Below, one piece after another: positions 27,997 through 36,520 of a DNA stretch of 64,000 bases. The position numbers were made by a program, and so were the translations under genes. Source of the DNA: Sphingobacterium athyrii (lineage in GTDB: Bacteria > Bacteroidota > Bacteroidia > Sphingobacteriales > Sphingobacteriaceae); NCBI RefSeq assembly GCF_003071065.1, contig NZ_QCXX01000005.1, positions 310,001 through 374,000 of the forward strand, read 5' to 3'. The notes beneath the pieces are model-generated. The model was not told the DNA's origin, did not search any database, and worked only from the letters and a program-made list of their open reading frames with translations. How positions within the stretch are numbered: position 1 is the first letter of the stretch; every line of letters starts with the position of its first letter.

Positions 27997-28795
27997 TCTT
28001 GCTGTATTTGGTCATACCATCCAAATGATCAAAACTCCATGAATTCAGTTCCGGAATAGCATGATGTGCGGTCATGTCAAATTGTGTAGGAACAACGGAT
28101 ACATAGCCATTTGCTAATGCAAAACTATCCGTATCTTCTCCACGGTCTTGCAAGACAAATTTTCCTGTCGTCCAATAATAGTCACGGTTATGCGGATCAA
28201 TACGTTCATCAAATTCCTCTACCCAGTGCCCTCCAGCCTGTCTGCAAATTTTAATACCTTTAAATCCTTGTGTTTGCGGAAAATTGACATTGAGCAATGT
28301 ATTTTTGGGTAGGCCGTTGGCCAAAACTTGTTCCGTTATGGAAATCACATAAGGTCTACAGTAACTAAAGTCCGCATCATGGGAAAAATTGTCCAGCGAA
28401 AAACCTACAGAAGGAATTCCTTCGATAGCTCCTTCGACCGCAGCAGACATTGTTCCAGAGTATAAAACATTAATTGAATTATTGAGCCCGTGATTAATAC
28501 CGGACACACAGATATCCGGTCTTTGCCCTTTGAAAACTTTATTTACGGCAAGCTTGACACAATCTACCGGTGTTCCCGAACATTGATACATTTCAACCCC
28601 TTCATAAAGATTGATCTTATCTAATCGCAGCGGCCTACCGAGCGTGATCGCATGTCCCATCCCCGATTGAGCGGAGTCCGGTGCCACGACAACGACATTT
28701 CCGATTTTTTGCATTTCCTCCAACAGCACCTTAATTCCCGGAGCTGTAATACCATCGTCATTAACAACTAAAATATTCGGTTTTTTCTTTACCAT
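27986..28795 (-). CDS. surE: 5'/3'-nucleotidase SurE
   Basis: A metal-dependent survival-protein nucleotidase, 269 residues. NILVVNDDGITAPGIKVL carries the DD metal-binding pair, with VVAPDSAQSGMGHAIT and VSGINHGLNNSINVLYSGTMSAA completing the site. It hydrolyses nucleoside monophosphates and is linked to stress survival in other bacteria. A small membrane-protein gene overlaps its end. Confidence 0.94.
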   Translation of the reverse strand: MVKKKPNILVVNDDGITAPGIKVLLEEMQKIGNVVVVAPDSAQSGMGHAITLGRPLRLDKINLYEGVEMYQCSGTPVDCVKLAVNKVFKGQRPDICVSGINHGLNNSINVLYSGTMSAAVEGAIEGIPSVGFSLDNFSHDADFSYCRPYVISITEQVLANGLPKNTLLNVNFPQTQGFKGIKICRQAGGHWVEEFDERIDPHNRDYYWTTGKFVLQDRGEDTDSFALANGYVSVVPTQFDMTAHHAIPELNSWSFDHLDGMTKYSKSEK

Positions 28796-28901
28796 ATACG
28801 AAGTTAATAAATCTAAAACCGAGAAGTAAAAAATATGATAATTACTGCGAGACCAGCTCGCTTATCTGAGCAGCGGTGCCCGGATCTCAGGAAGGAAAGA
28901 A

Positions 28902-29609
28902 TCAGGTATGAGCTTCCCAGAATGGCCGGAGTACCTGAGCCGATTTTGTAAGTGCTGCCATTTTATGAACTGTCTCTCCATAGCCCTTATGTAGCTCATG
29001 GTACGCTACAAAATATTTTTCCAGTAGGTCATATACACTTGATAATACAGATAAAAAATCCTCCAGATCGATACTTAGCGATTCTATATCAACATTCATA
29101 TCACTAGAAAATTCAAATACATCATCCAGCACGTTAAATTTTAACGGGTCGAGTGGTTTGTCATACCTATAATACGTATCTACGATATCATTATACTCTT
29201 GTTCGCGCAGCGCGATACGATCATAGAATTTTACGGTATTGCGATGTGCTGCCTCGATCTTGAGGTAACAGTCGCGCAGTTCGATCTGTAATTTGATATC
29301 CACCTCGACCAAAGGCAATTCCTTGTTCAAAGCACCTTTATCGCTGTACCAATCTAACATAGCTACTAATTCGGTAATCTCGGCGTCTAGATCTGACAGC
29401 GCTATGGATTCCAGTAGGGCATTTCCCCGCTCCTGTTCAAAGCGGATTTTCATAAACCAAGCTTGGTCGTGTGCTTTCCGGTAATTCAATAAAGCCTGTT
29501 CTTCCAGATTACTTGGAAAACCAATATCTTTTGTCAGGTAATTTATACTCCGCAGTGGATGATTGATTGTGATGCTCTTAAGATCCATGGTTATGCTTAA
29601 ATTGGTCAT
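28902..29609 (-). CDS. Uncharacterised helical protein
   Basis: A 235-residue protein of unknown family, without signal peptide or membrane segment. It is acidic, almost entirely helical in appearance, and rich in aromatic residues (WFMKIRFEQERGNALLESIA, FYDRIALREQEYNDIVDTYYRYD). I see no catalytic motif. It lies downstream of the fibronectin-like gene on the same strand but after a strong terminator, so it may have its own promoter. A start seven codons downstream is equally open. Confidence 0.6.
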   Translation of the reverse strand: MTNLSITMDLKSITINHPLRSINYLTKDIGFPSNLEEQALLNYRKAHDQAWFMKIRFEQERGNALLESIALSDLDAEITELVAMLDWYSDKGALNKELPLVEVDIKLQIELRDCYLKIEAAHRNTVKFYDRIALREQEYNDIVDTYYRYDKPLDPLKFNVLDDVFEFSSDMNVDIESLSIDLEDFLSVLSSVYDLLEKYFVAYHELHKGYGETVHKMAALTKSAQVLRPFWEAHT

Positions 29610-29647
29610 TGTTTTTTAAAGCTAATAAAGAAAAAAATATTTTCCGT

Positions 29648-29703
29648 AAAAAAGAGCGGTAATTTTCCGTGCCTTTGATCTTAGCTCCGGAAAATCACCG
29701 CTC
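29648..29703 (-). terminator. Strong terminator between the two uncharacterised genes
   Basis: On the minus strand a 16-bp stem with one mismatch (GAGCGGTGATTTTCCG with its partner) encloses a loop of about 18 nt and ends in a T-run. It is an unusually long stem for a terminator in this window. Confidence 0.8.
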
Positions 29704-29710
29704 CTATAGG

Positions 29711-30331
29711 TTACACGATATAACAGCGAACAACGTCACTGTAGACCGGTGTCGGATCAGGCCCCAGGTAGGTTACACGAAACTCGTACTCTTTGAGGTG
29801 CTCCAAGTCCTTAATCGTTATCTTTGATTTTGGACTAATGACCGTGGTCCAAGGAACCGTACCGACCGCGCGGTATTCAAATTGATAGAATCGAGCTCCT
29901 TTCCACGATTTGACCGTCATTTCGGCGATCAGCAATCCTTGCACAGCCAGCTGTACAACCAGTCCGTTTGGCTTCGGAGAAAGTCCATAGTAGCTACCGC
30001 TTACCTTGGTCTTCGATGGGATAAATCCCGCTGCCAAAATCAGATTGGCGTCTCCATTTGCTACAAGTTCCACGTGTAGAGAAAGATGGTATAAGGCCTG
30101 TTTTAGCCGGGATCCATATTGATTTTTGATCACGACCTGACGTTTGTCGCGATAATTCGCTTCGGTAATACCGTCCCGGAAAAGCTCGAGCACGACACCG
30201 AGTTCTGCCAAAAGTGCTGTGGCTTCTGGAAATAGATTGGCGTTTTCAGTAGATTTTTTGAAAACATTTTCAGCATACTTAAGCAATGTTGCTTCTGTCT
30301 TGATTTGGTTTGATAATGTTGGCTTTGCCAT
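29711..30331 (-). CDS. Fibronectin-type-III-like protein with helical N-domain
   Basis: A 206-residue protein. The first 120 residues are helical (ATLLKYAENVFKKSTENA, ...YRDKRQVVIKNQYGSRLKQAL, LSLHVELVANGDANLILAAGF). The last 75-80 form strands with an FN3-like pattern (FYQFEYRAVGTVPWTTV...LEHLKEYEFRVTYLG). I recall similar unassigned proteins in this phylum with the LVANGD-type motif, but no function. No signal peptide. The ATG of MAKPTLSNQ is preferred because the longer frame reads through low-quality sequence. It lies immediately downstream of the 21-bp repeat array. Confidence 0.65.
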   Translation of the reverse strand: MAKPTLSNQIKTEATLLKYAENVFKKSTENANLFPEATALLAELGVVLELFRDGITEANYRDKRQVVIKNQYGSRLKQALYHLSLHVELVANGDANLILAAGFIPSKTKVSGSYYGLSPKPNGLVVQLAVQGLLIAEMTVKSWKGARFYQFEYRAVGTVPWTTVISPKSKITIKDLEHLKEYEFRVTYLGPDPTPVYSDVVRCYIV

Positions 30332-30345
30332 AATTGAAATAATTA

Positions 30346-30378
30346 AAAATGTAACTAATTTTGTTAATGGCTCAAATC
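30346..30378 (-). promoter_or_regulatory. Possible promoter of the FN3-like gene
   Basis: On the minus strand TTTG, then 19 bases, then TACATTTT (close to TAnnTTTG) lies 15-47 bases before the ATG. Spacing fits the Bacteroidota -33/-7 pattern, but the -7 box has one mismatch. Confidence 0.35.
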
Positions 30379-30560
30379 TACGACAGCGGGCTGACGAACT
30401 AGGGGGCAAAATCGGCCAACTTTCCGGCAGGACAGGACTTTTTGTTGCCGATTTTGACACCTTAATACTAAATTTAGACAAAAATCATCGTCTACACCCG
30501 TTTAAACATAGATTTTAGGGGTAAGCAAACACTTACCGTTGCTAAGGAGAGATGAACAAA

Positions 30561-30866
30561 ACGTCCTTGACATTTCATCAAACGTCCTTAGCATTTTACC
30601 AAATGTCCTTAGCATTTTACCAAACGTCCTTAACATTTCATCAAATGTCCTTAACATTTCATCAAATGTCCTTAGCGTTTTACCAAACGTCCTTAGCATT
30701 TCACTAAATGTCCTTGACATTTTACCAAACGTCCTTAACATTTCATCAAATGTCCTTATCATTTAACCAAACGTCCTTAGCATTTCACTAAATATCCTTA
30801 GCATTTCACCAAACGTCCTTAACATTTTACTAAACGTCCTTAACATTTCATCAAATGTCCTTAACA
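30561..30866. repeat. Tandem array of about 14.5 units of a 21-bp repeat
   Basis: Fourteen complete 21-base units starting A(C/T)GTCCTTARCATTT run without any insertion or deletion and end in a 12-base partial unit. Variation is confined to a few positions: base 2 (C/T), bases 9-10 and bases 16-19. Read on the minus strand, one frame gives a heptad with MLRTF, and the plus strand gives NVLSI-type heptads. Both frames meet a stop in unit 10 (30750-30770), so a single protein is not encoded. No unique spacers exist, so it is not CRISPR. Confidence 0.95.
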
Positions 30867-31069
30867 ATACGCCGCCGCCGAGCTCATTTATACAAATGAT
30901 TGGCGTATTACAGTTGACGCTGATCTTTCAGAACCCAAATTTTTCAAGCAATACACAAGCACAGCGCTACTTGTCACCATAAGTTGACAGCAGAGCGCCG
31001 AACTGAACATCGTCTAAATGAATATGGATTAAAGGCTGTCGGCTAGGTAATGAAAAATGTGATTACGCG

Positions 31070-32065
31070 TTAAGACTGGGGATATGATCGCTTAACAAAG
31101 GATTCCTTTTTACGACGTTGCGCTCTAAACTCATTGGGACCAATTCCAAACCGCTTTTTAAACGCCCGGGCAAAATGTTTGGGACAAGCAAAATTCAATG
31201 CGAAAGCTATCCCTGCCAGAGAATCATCCGAATGAATTAGGTATTCCCTCGCATCCATCAATCTATATTCGAGTATCATACCAACAACCGTGAACGACTT
31301 TCCCTGAAAACTACGGGACAACTTACGGGGGCTGACGTTCATTGCTTCCGCAATTTTTGCGACAGACATATCTTCGTCGTCATAATGCCGACGGATATAC
31401 ATGACAGCTTTCTGATAGAGCAACGTATCACTGTGATCTCCGGCAGGCTGCTGATTAGGTTTTAGATCCTGAAATAGCTGCTGGAATAAGCGCAAGTTCC
31501 AATTTGCGAGTTGAAAGGCTGTTCCAAAAGAACGAAATTCAAAGCGTCGCAGCGATTCCAAAACATTATAGAGCTTACTCTGAATCGGCGTATATCCGAG
31601 ATAAGATTGCGGACGCTGATTACCGTCGGCCATCAACTCCTTCAATTTCGGATAGTCAACCATTAAACTGTCCAGATGTTTTCCCGCAACCCCAAGGATC
31701 AGAAACCATGATTTTCCTTCATCGAGGAGCAATTCTGGCTCCCCTTCATTTAAATGGTAGCAATGGGCCTGCCCCGAAGACATCAGCAATGATTCGGTCA
31801 GCTTCAGTTTTCCCTGTCCAATGAAATGGAGATGAACCCAAAGCGAATAATCCCCTATCTTAATGGTCGTGGAACGTGGTGTATCGATACCATTTTCCTT
31901 ACATTCGATCCATACGAAATCACTTGTCTGGAATATGCGCTGACTTGCCAGTGCTACGGGAAACAACTGCCGCTCGCCCTCGGGCAAAAATGCCAGATAG
32001 CCGTCGTATTGCCTAGGGGTATTTGATCGTGTATATAGCGATTGAACAAAATTGGTTTTGAGCAT
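31070..32065 (-). CDS. AraC family transcriptional regulator
   Basis: A 331-residue regulator. The C-terminal double helix-turn-helix is visible from about residue 220 (MSVAKIAEAMNVSPRKLSRSFQ and DDSLAGIAFALNFACPKHFARAFKKRFGIGPNEFR). The N-terminal half is a sensing domain without a clear cupin motif. Its target is unknown; it sits upstream of no obvious operon on its strand, with the ATPase cassette on the other side. The N-terminal domain resembles those of other Bacteroidota regulators of this type but has no assigned ligand. Confidence 0.88.
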   Translation of the reverse strand: MLKTNFVQSLYTRSNTPRQYDGYLAFLPEGERQLFPVALASQRIFQTSDFVWIECKENGIDTPRSTTIKIGDYSLWVHLHFIGQGKLKLTESLLMSSGQAHCYHLNEGEPELLLDEGKSWFLILGVAGKHLDSLMVDYPKLKELMADGNQRPQSYLGYTPIQSKLYNVLESLRRFEFRSFGTAFQLANWNLRLFQQLFQDLKPNQQPAGDHSDTLLYQKAVMYIRRHYDDEDMSVAKIAEAMNVSPRKLSRSFQGKSFTVVGMILEYRLMDAREYLIHSDDSLAGIAFALNFACPKHFARAFKKRFGIGPNEFRAQRRKKESFVKRSYPQS

Positions 32066-32180
32066 GCTAATAATTGGTGTATTGTTTTAAAGTTAATAAC
32101 TTTATTGCTAATAACAAAGCATGGGTGGTCCTATTGCGGTCGCAATAACTTTCCATTCTATTGGTAATATACCAACCATC

Positions 32181-32221
32181 AACTACGCAAATTTCAAATT
32201 TACTTTGAGATTTGCATAGTT
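32181..32221. repeat. Left 35-bp direct repeat with long hairpin
   Basis: The first 35 bases, 32181-32215, are matched by the copy at 33428 with one mismatch. Here the element extends to an 18-bp inverted repeat with two mismatches (AACTACGCAAATTTCAAA against TTTGAGATTTGCATAGTT) around a 5-nt loop. The right arm includes the TTTG that is the best -33 candidate for the ATPase gene. Confidence 0.9.
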
Positions 32222-32243
32222 TCCAATCAATTTTGTATCTTTG
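32211..32243 (+). promoter_or_regulatory. Predicted promoter of the ATPase gene
   Basis: TTTG, 21 bases, then TATCTTTG (exact TAnnTTTG) precede the ATPase start by 25 bases. The -33 element lies inside the hairpin arm of the left repeat. Confidence 0.55.
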
Positions 32244-32268
32244 TTATTTATAGAAATAATGATCTAAA

Positions 32269-33426
32269 ATGTTTTTACCTCGGATAAACGGACAGGATAT
32301 ACTTGATGCGATACGGCATTTTCCGGTAACAGCAATTATTGGTCCTCGCCAATGTGGCAAATCCACATTGGTAAAGCATTTAATGGCGGATTATCCATCC
32401 GAAACCCTATATCTGGATTTGGAGCGTCCTTCGGATCTAGAAAAGCTGAATGATGCGGAATGGTTTCTTTCAAATCAGAAAGACAAGCTAATTTGCATTG
32501 ATGAAATTCAGCGAAAGCCAGAACTTTTTCCCCTTCTCAGGAGTTTGGTCGACGAATGGAATAAGCCAAGCTGCTTTGTAGTTTTAGGGTCGGCTTCTCG
32601 GGACTTATTAATGCAGAGTTCTGAATCACTTGCAGGACGGATTATTTACAAGCAATTAACACCTCTTTTATGGTCTGAATTACCGGATATTCCTATCGAA
32701 AAATATTTTGAAAGAGGAGGTTTCCCCCGAAGTATGCTAGCAATAAGTGATCGCGTTTCTTTTGAGTGGCTTAATAGTTTTATTGCTACTTTTTTGGAGC
32801 GCGACCTGTTGCAATGGGTCAATTTCACTCCTGCCACAATGAGGCGTTTGTGGCAGATGCTTGCACACGTAAATGGACAGACCGTCAATTATTCCACTTT
32901 GGGCAATTCATTGGGAGTAAGCAATCAAACTGTAAAAAATTATATTGACTTGCTGAAAAGTACCTATATGGTGGATGTAGTAGAACCATATATTTCAAAT
33001 ATGGGTAAGCGCTTGGTAAAAGCACCAAAAGTATATATTTCTGATTCAGGTATTGTATCGGCACTTCTGAGTATTCGTTCTTTTGAAGAGCTTTCAGGAC
33101 ATCCGGCTTTTGGTGCTATTTGGGAAACGATTGTACTCGCCAATTTACGAGGTACATTTCCCGAAGCGGAAATCTGTTTTTACCGAACAGCAGGCGGTGC
33201 CGAGATTGATTTTGTGATACAGCTCAATCGCCAAATTATTGCCATTGAATGTAAAGCTTCCTATTCGCCAACCTTGTCCAAAGGCAATCATATAGCTATT
33301 AAAGATATTCAACCCAAGCATACTTTTGTGGTAATTCCTTCATCCGAAAGCTGGGCTATGAGCAAGGGCATCGAGGTAGTTTCTTTAAGTGTTTTAATCA
33401 AAAATTTAAATAAATACGTCGATTAA
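32269..33426 (+). CDS. AAA_14 / DUF4143 ATPase
   Basis: A 385-residue ATPase. Walker A is GPRQCGKST at about residues 25-33 and Walker B is LICIDEIQ near 74-81. A winged-helix segment (NGQTVNYSTLGNSLGVSNQTVKNYIDLL) precedes the DUF4143 domain, which has a nuclease-like look (EIDFVIQLNRQIIAIECKA, resembling a PD-(D/E)xK core). Such proteins occur in many copies in Bacteroidota genomes with unknown roles; some are suspected in defence or mobility. It is bracketed by two 35-bp direct repeats. Confidence 0.88.
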   Translation: MFLPRINGQDILDAIRHFPVTAIIGPRQCGKSTLVKHLMADYPSETLYLDLERPSDLEKLNDAEWFLSNQKDKLICIDEIQRKPELFPLLRSLVDEWNKPSCFVVLGSASRDLLMQSSESLAGRIIYKQLTPLLWSELPDIPIEKYFERGGFPRSMLAISDRVSFEWLNSFIATFLERDLLQWVNFTPATMRRLWQMLAHVNGQTVNYSTLGNSLGVSNQTVKNYIDLLKSTYMVDVVEPYISNMGKRLVKAPKVYISDSGIVSALLSIRSFEELSGHPAFGAIWETIVLANLRGTFPEAEICFYRTAGGAEIDFVIQLNRQIIAIECKASYSPTLSKGNHIAIKDIQPKHTFVVIPSSESWAMSKGIEVVSLSVLIKNLNKYVD

Positions 33427-33427
33427 T

Positions 33428-33462
33428 AACTATGCAAATTTCAAATTTACTTTGAGATTTGC
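33428..33462. repeat. Right 35-bp direct repeat
   Basis: Identical to the left copy except for one C/T difference. It starts 1 base after the ATPase stop codon and keeps the inner 12-bp hairpin arms, but the outer part of the right arm (ATAGTT) is missing, as if a few bases were deleted. Confidence 0.9.
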
Positions 33463-33714
33463 TTCCCAATATGCCCACAAAGTAAGTTCAGTTCTTAGAA
33501 TGATAGGCGGATTTAAAATAAAGTAATGAAGATCCTACATAACTTTGATAACTAATATAACTTTAAAATCCAACTAATGTATCTGGTTTTCATTAAACCG
33601 ATGTATTTAACATTCTACCGAAATTCAATTACGACATCGATTGCGTAAGATTATCTCGTTATTGACAAATATTAGCCCTAAATTTAACATTCAAACAAAG
33701 AAAATAATTCAGTT

Positions 33715-34560
33715 ATGAGCATCAATTTTGAATCCCGCTATGCTATCGGGCCTAAAGAATACAAAACCTTAGATACACAAGGGCTAAGAGATAATTTTCT
33801 CATTGAAAAAGTTTTTGAAACCGACAAAATCAATTTTGTCTACACGCACTATGACCGTTATATGGCCGGTGGTGCAATGCCAGTAAATACAAAAATCAAA
33901 CTAGATACCATTCCGGAGCTACTAAAAGAACCTTACTTCCTTTCGAGAAGAGAATTGGGTATCATCAATGTCGGCGGCAACGGCCAGGTCGAAGTGGATG
34001 GTGTTACTTACGACCTAAATACCAAAGAAGCACTCTATATTGGACAGGGGGCTCAAGAAGTTTATTTTGCAAGCAAAGACGCCGCCAATCCGGCAAAATT
34101 TTATTTAAACTCAACCCCGGCTCACCATAGTTATCCGACTAAAAAGGTGACCAAGGAAGATGCCAATAAAATAGAATTAGGATCACTGGAAACAGCCAAC
34201 CATCGTACCATTAACCAAATGCTGCTGAATAAGGTTGTACAAACCTGTCAATTACAAATGGGAATGACGGAACTAAAGCCAGGATCGGTATGGAACACCA
34301 TGCCTTCGCATACACATGATCGTCGTATGGAAGTTTATTTTTACTTTGAATTGCCGGAAGGTCAGGCGGTATCTCATTTTATGGGACCAATAGATGAAAC
34401 ACGTCATCTCTGGATGCATAATGATCAAGCGGTCATTTCTCCGCCTTGGTCAATTCACTCGGGGGCAGGAACGTCCAATTATACATTTATCTGGGGTATG
34501 GCGGGTGAAAACCTGGACTATGATGACATGGACAAATGTGCTATCACCGAGCTTAAGTAG
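33715..34560 (+). CDS. kduI: 4-deoxy-L-threo-5-hexosulose-uronate ketol-isomerase KduI
   Basis: Isomerises 5-dehydro-4-deoxy-D-glucuronate to 2,5-diketo-3-deoxygluconate in pectin and glycosaminoglycan breakdown. A double-cupin of 281 residues; the zinc ligands are visible in MPSHTHDRRMEVYFYFE and the later PPWSIHSGAGT. First gene of a three-gene uronate operon with a DUF4861 gene and kduD. A TAAATTTA -7-like box lies about 35 bases upstream. Confidence 0.95.
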   Translation: MSINFESRYAIGPKEYKTLDTQGLRDNFLIEKVFETDKINFVYTHYDRYMAGGAMPVNTKIKLDTIPELLKEPYFLSRRELGIINVGGNGQVEVDGVTYDLNTKEALYIGQGAQEVYFASKDAANPAKFYLNSTPAHHSYPTKKVTKEDANKIELGSLETANHRTINQMLLNKVVQTCQLQMGMTELKPGSVWNTMPSHTHDRRMEVYFYFELPEGQAVSHFMGPIDETRHLWMHNDQAVISPPWSIHSGAGTSNYTFIWGMAGENLDYDDMDKCAITELK

Positions 34561-34598
34561 TATTTTGGAGATTGGAGATTCTATAACAAAAATACCAA

Positions 34599-35723
34599 AT
34601 GAAAAAAACATTCATATTAAGTTTGACGCTCGGGCTTTCAAGTATCGCCTTTGCCCAAAACAATAAGACGATCACAATAAATAATCCCTCAGCGGTAACC
34701 AGAACGGAGCTGATCAGTATTCCTTATACAAGGTTCGAAAAACATTTCGAACTGAAGAAAAATGTCTTTACGATTGTCAGTAGCAAGGATAACGCTGAAC
34801 TGGCTTACCAATTGGAGAAATTGGGACAGCCGAAACCGCAAAATGTACTGATACAGGTATCTATTGCCCCTAAAAGCTCGCTAACTTTTGGCGTAACCGG
34901 AAACAATCCCCAAGCCGTTACTCCAAAGGCTTATGCACGTTATGTCCCTGAACGTAAGGATGACTTTGCCTGGGAAAATGACATTGCCGCATTCAGAGCT
35001 TATGGAAAAGCTTTGGAAGGTAGCTCCGAGGATGCTCAGGGATTTGATTTTTGGGCTAAACGTAGTAACGACCTTGTTATTGACGAATGGTATAAAACAG
35101 GAGATTACCATGCCGATCACGGTAAAGGTTTAGATTATTATTCGGTAGGTCAGACCCTAGGAGTAGGAGATGCAACTCCATTTATTGACCAGCAAGTCGT
35201 CTATCATAAACATTATCGTCAATATGAAGTATTGGACAATGGTCCTTTACGCACTACATTTAAACTTACTTATGAACCGGAAAATGTAAAAGGACAACAG
35301 TTACAAGTCGAAAAGACAATTTCTCTGGATGCTGGAAGTCAGCTCAACAAAATAAGTTATGCAGTCAAAAATACAAGTGCAAGCAGTACCCCTATAGTCG
35401 TTGGTCTTGCCAAACGAAAAGAGGACCAACCGCAACTCTTAAACGACCCCAAAAATGGTGTTTTGGCATATTGGGAGCCTGCTGAAGGAGATAAAATCAC
35501 CGGAACAGCCCTGATCTTACCGAAAGTAAACTATGTATTCAAAGATAGTCCAAAACAGTTTTTATTGGCGACTACAGTAAAAAACAACCAACCTTTGGTT
35601 TATTTTGCCGGAGCAGCATTTAATAAGGCGGGTAAAATAACCAGTTTTGATCAATGGCAATCCTACATCAAAGAATTCAGAAATAACTTAAATCAACCAT
35701 TAACGATAAAATACGCAAAATAA
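34599..35723 (+). CDS. DUF4861 family secreted protein
   Basis: A 374-residue exported protein with signal peptide ending IAFAQ. It matches DUF4861, which is often found beside uronate-catabolism genes; here it sits between kduI and kduD and overlaps the kduD start by one base (TAATG). No catalytic residues are established for the family. The location and the export signal suggest periplasmic action on the uronate-containing substrate that feeds KduI. Confidence 0.78.
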   Translation: MKKTFILSLTLGLSSIAFAQNNKTITINNPSAVTRTELISIPYTRFEKHFELKKNVFTIVSSKDNAELAYQLEKLGQPKPQNVLIQVSIAPKSSLTFGVTGNNPQAVTPKAYARYVPERKDDFAWENDIAAFRAYGKALEGSSEDAQGFDFWAKRSNDLVIDEWYKTGDYHADHGKGLDYYSVGQTLGVGDATPFIDQQVVYHKHYRQYEVLDNGPLRTTFKLTYEPENVKGQQLQVEKTISLDAGSQLNKISYAVKNTSASSTPIVVGLAKRKEDQPQLLNDPKNGVLAYWEPAEGDKITGTALILPKVNYVFKDSPKQFLLATTVKNNQPLVYFAGAAFNKAGKITSFDQWQSYIKEFRNNLNQPLTIKYAK

Positions 35724-36493
35724 TGTCTATACTGCAATCTTTTGATCTGACCGGAAAGGTCGCTTTGGTAACCGGCTGTAAAAGGGGAATAGGTAAGGCT
35801 ATAGCCGAAGCATTAGCGGAAGCGGGAGCGGATATCATCGGTGTTTCGGCATCGTTGGAGGCCACGGGCTCCGCAGTGGAAAGATCTATCCAGGCATTAG
35901 GCCGCAACTTTTATGCGTACCAATGTGATTTTTCAAAAAGACCGGAATTATATAAGTTTATTGAAAAAGTAAAATCAGAGCATCCAACAATAGACATCCT
36001 ATTCAACAATGCCGGAAATATCCTTCGTAAACCGGCCGCAGAACACCCCGATGAATACTGGGATGAAATCATTGAAATCAATCAGAATGCACAATTCATT
36101 CTGACAAGGGAAATTGGAAAAGATATGATTTCACGTGGAACTGGTAAGATTGTATTCACGGCATCGTTATTGACTTTTCAAGGCGGTATCAATGTTCCGG
36201 GATATGCAGCATCCAAAGGTGCGATAGGATCATTGGTCAAGGCTTTTGCCAACGAATGGGCCTCCAAAGGCGTGAATGTAAATGGTTTTGCGCCAGGTTA
36301 TATCGCAACGGATAATACGGAAGCACTGCGAGATGATCCGGAACGCTCGAAATCCATCTTGGACCGTATTCCCGCAGGACGCTGGGGTACTCCGGAAGAC
36401 TTTAAAGGACCGGCAGTATTCCTTGCCTCAAAAGCGGCAGATTATGTACACGGCACTATCCTTACTGTCGATGGTGGCTGGATGGGAAGATAA
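35723..36493 (+). CDS. kduD: 2-dehydro-3-deoxy-D-gluconate 5-dehydrogenase KduD
   Basis: A 256-residue short-chain dehydrogenase that reduces 2,5-diketo-3-deoxygluconate to KDG. The cofactor motif TGCKRGIGKAIAEAL is at about residues 17-31; the catalytic tyrosine and lysine appear as YAASKGA, and NNAG is present. The neighbour kduI makes the KduD assignment likely over other SDRs. KdgK and KdgA are not in the window. Confidence 0.93.
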   Translation: MSILQSFDLTGKVALVTGCKRGIGKAIAEALAEAGADIIGVSASLEATGSAVERSIQALGRNFYAYQCDFSKRPELYKFIEKVKSEHPTIDILFNNAGNILRKPAAEHPDEYWDEIIEINQNAQFILTREIGKDMISRGTGKIVFTASLLTFQGGINVPGYAASKGAIGSLVKAFANEWASKGVNVNGFAPGYIATDNTEALRDDPERSKSILDRIPAGRWGTPEDFKGPAVFLASKAADYVHGTILTVDGGWMGR

Positions 36494-36520
36494 AAAATCA
36501 ATCTTTTAACATTTCTTGTT

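Larger units (their letters stand above)
30332..31069. other. 738-base gene-free region holding the 21-bp array
   Basis: Between the FN3-like gene and araC on the same strand. It contains the repeat array in its middle, a putative promoter on its right-to-left side, and an 8-bp inverted pair AATACGCC (30866) / GGCGTATT (30902) just past the last repeat. No further gene was seen. Confidence 0.6.

Noticed and set aside
30502..30762. MLRTF-heptad ORF (minus strand) over the array as a real protein gene
   Set aside because: It begins inside the array after a stop in unit 10, has no ribosome-binding context, and the plus strand offers an equally open frame; the openness is a product of the 21-base period.
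30561..30866. 21-bp array as a CRISPR array
   Set aside because: Units are contiguous with no unique spacers, period is 21 bases, and there are no cas genes nearby.
32181..33462. Complete insertion sequence
   Set aside because: No transposase is present, the 35-bp repeats are direct rather than terminal inverted, and no target-site duplication is evident.
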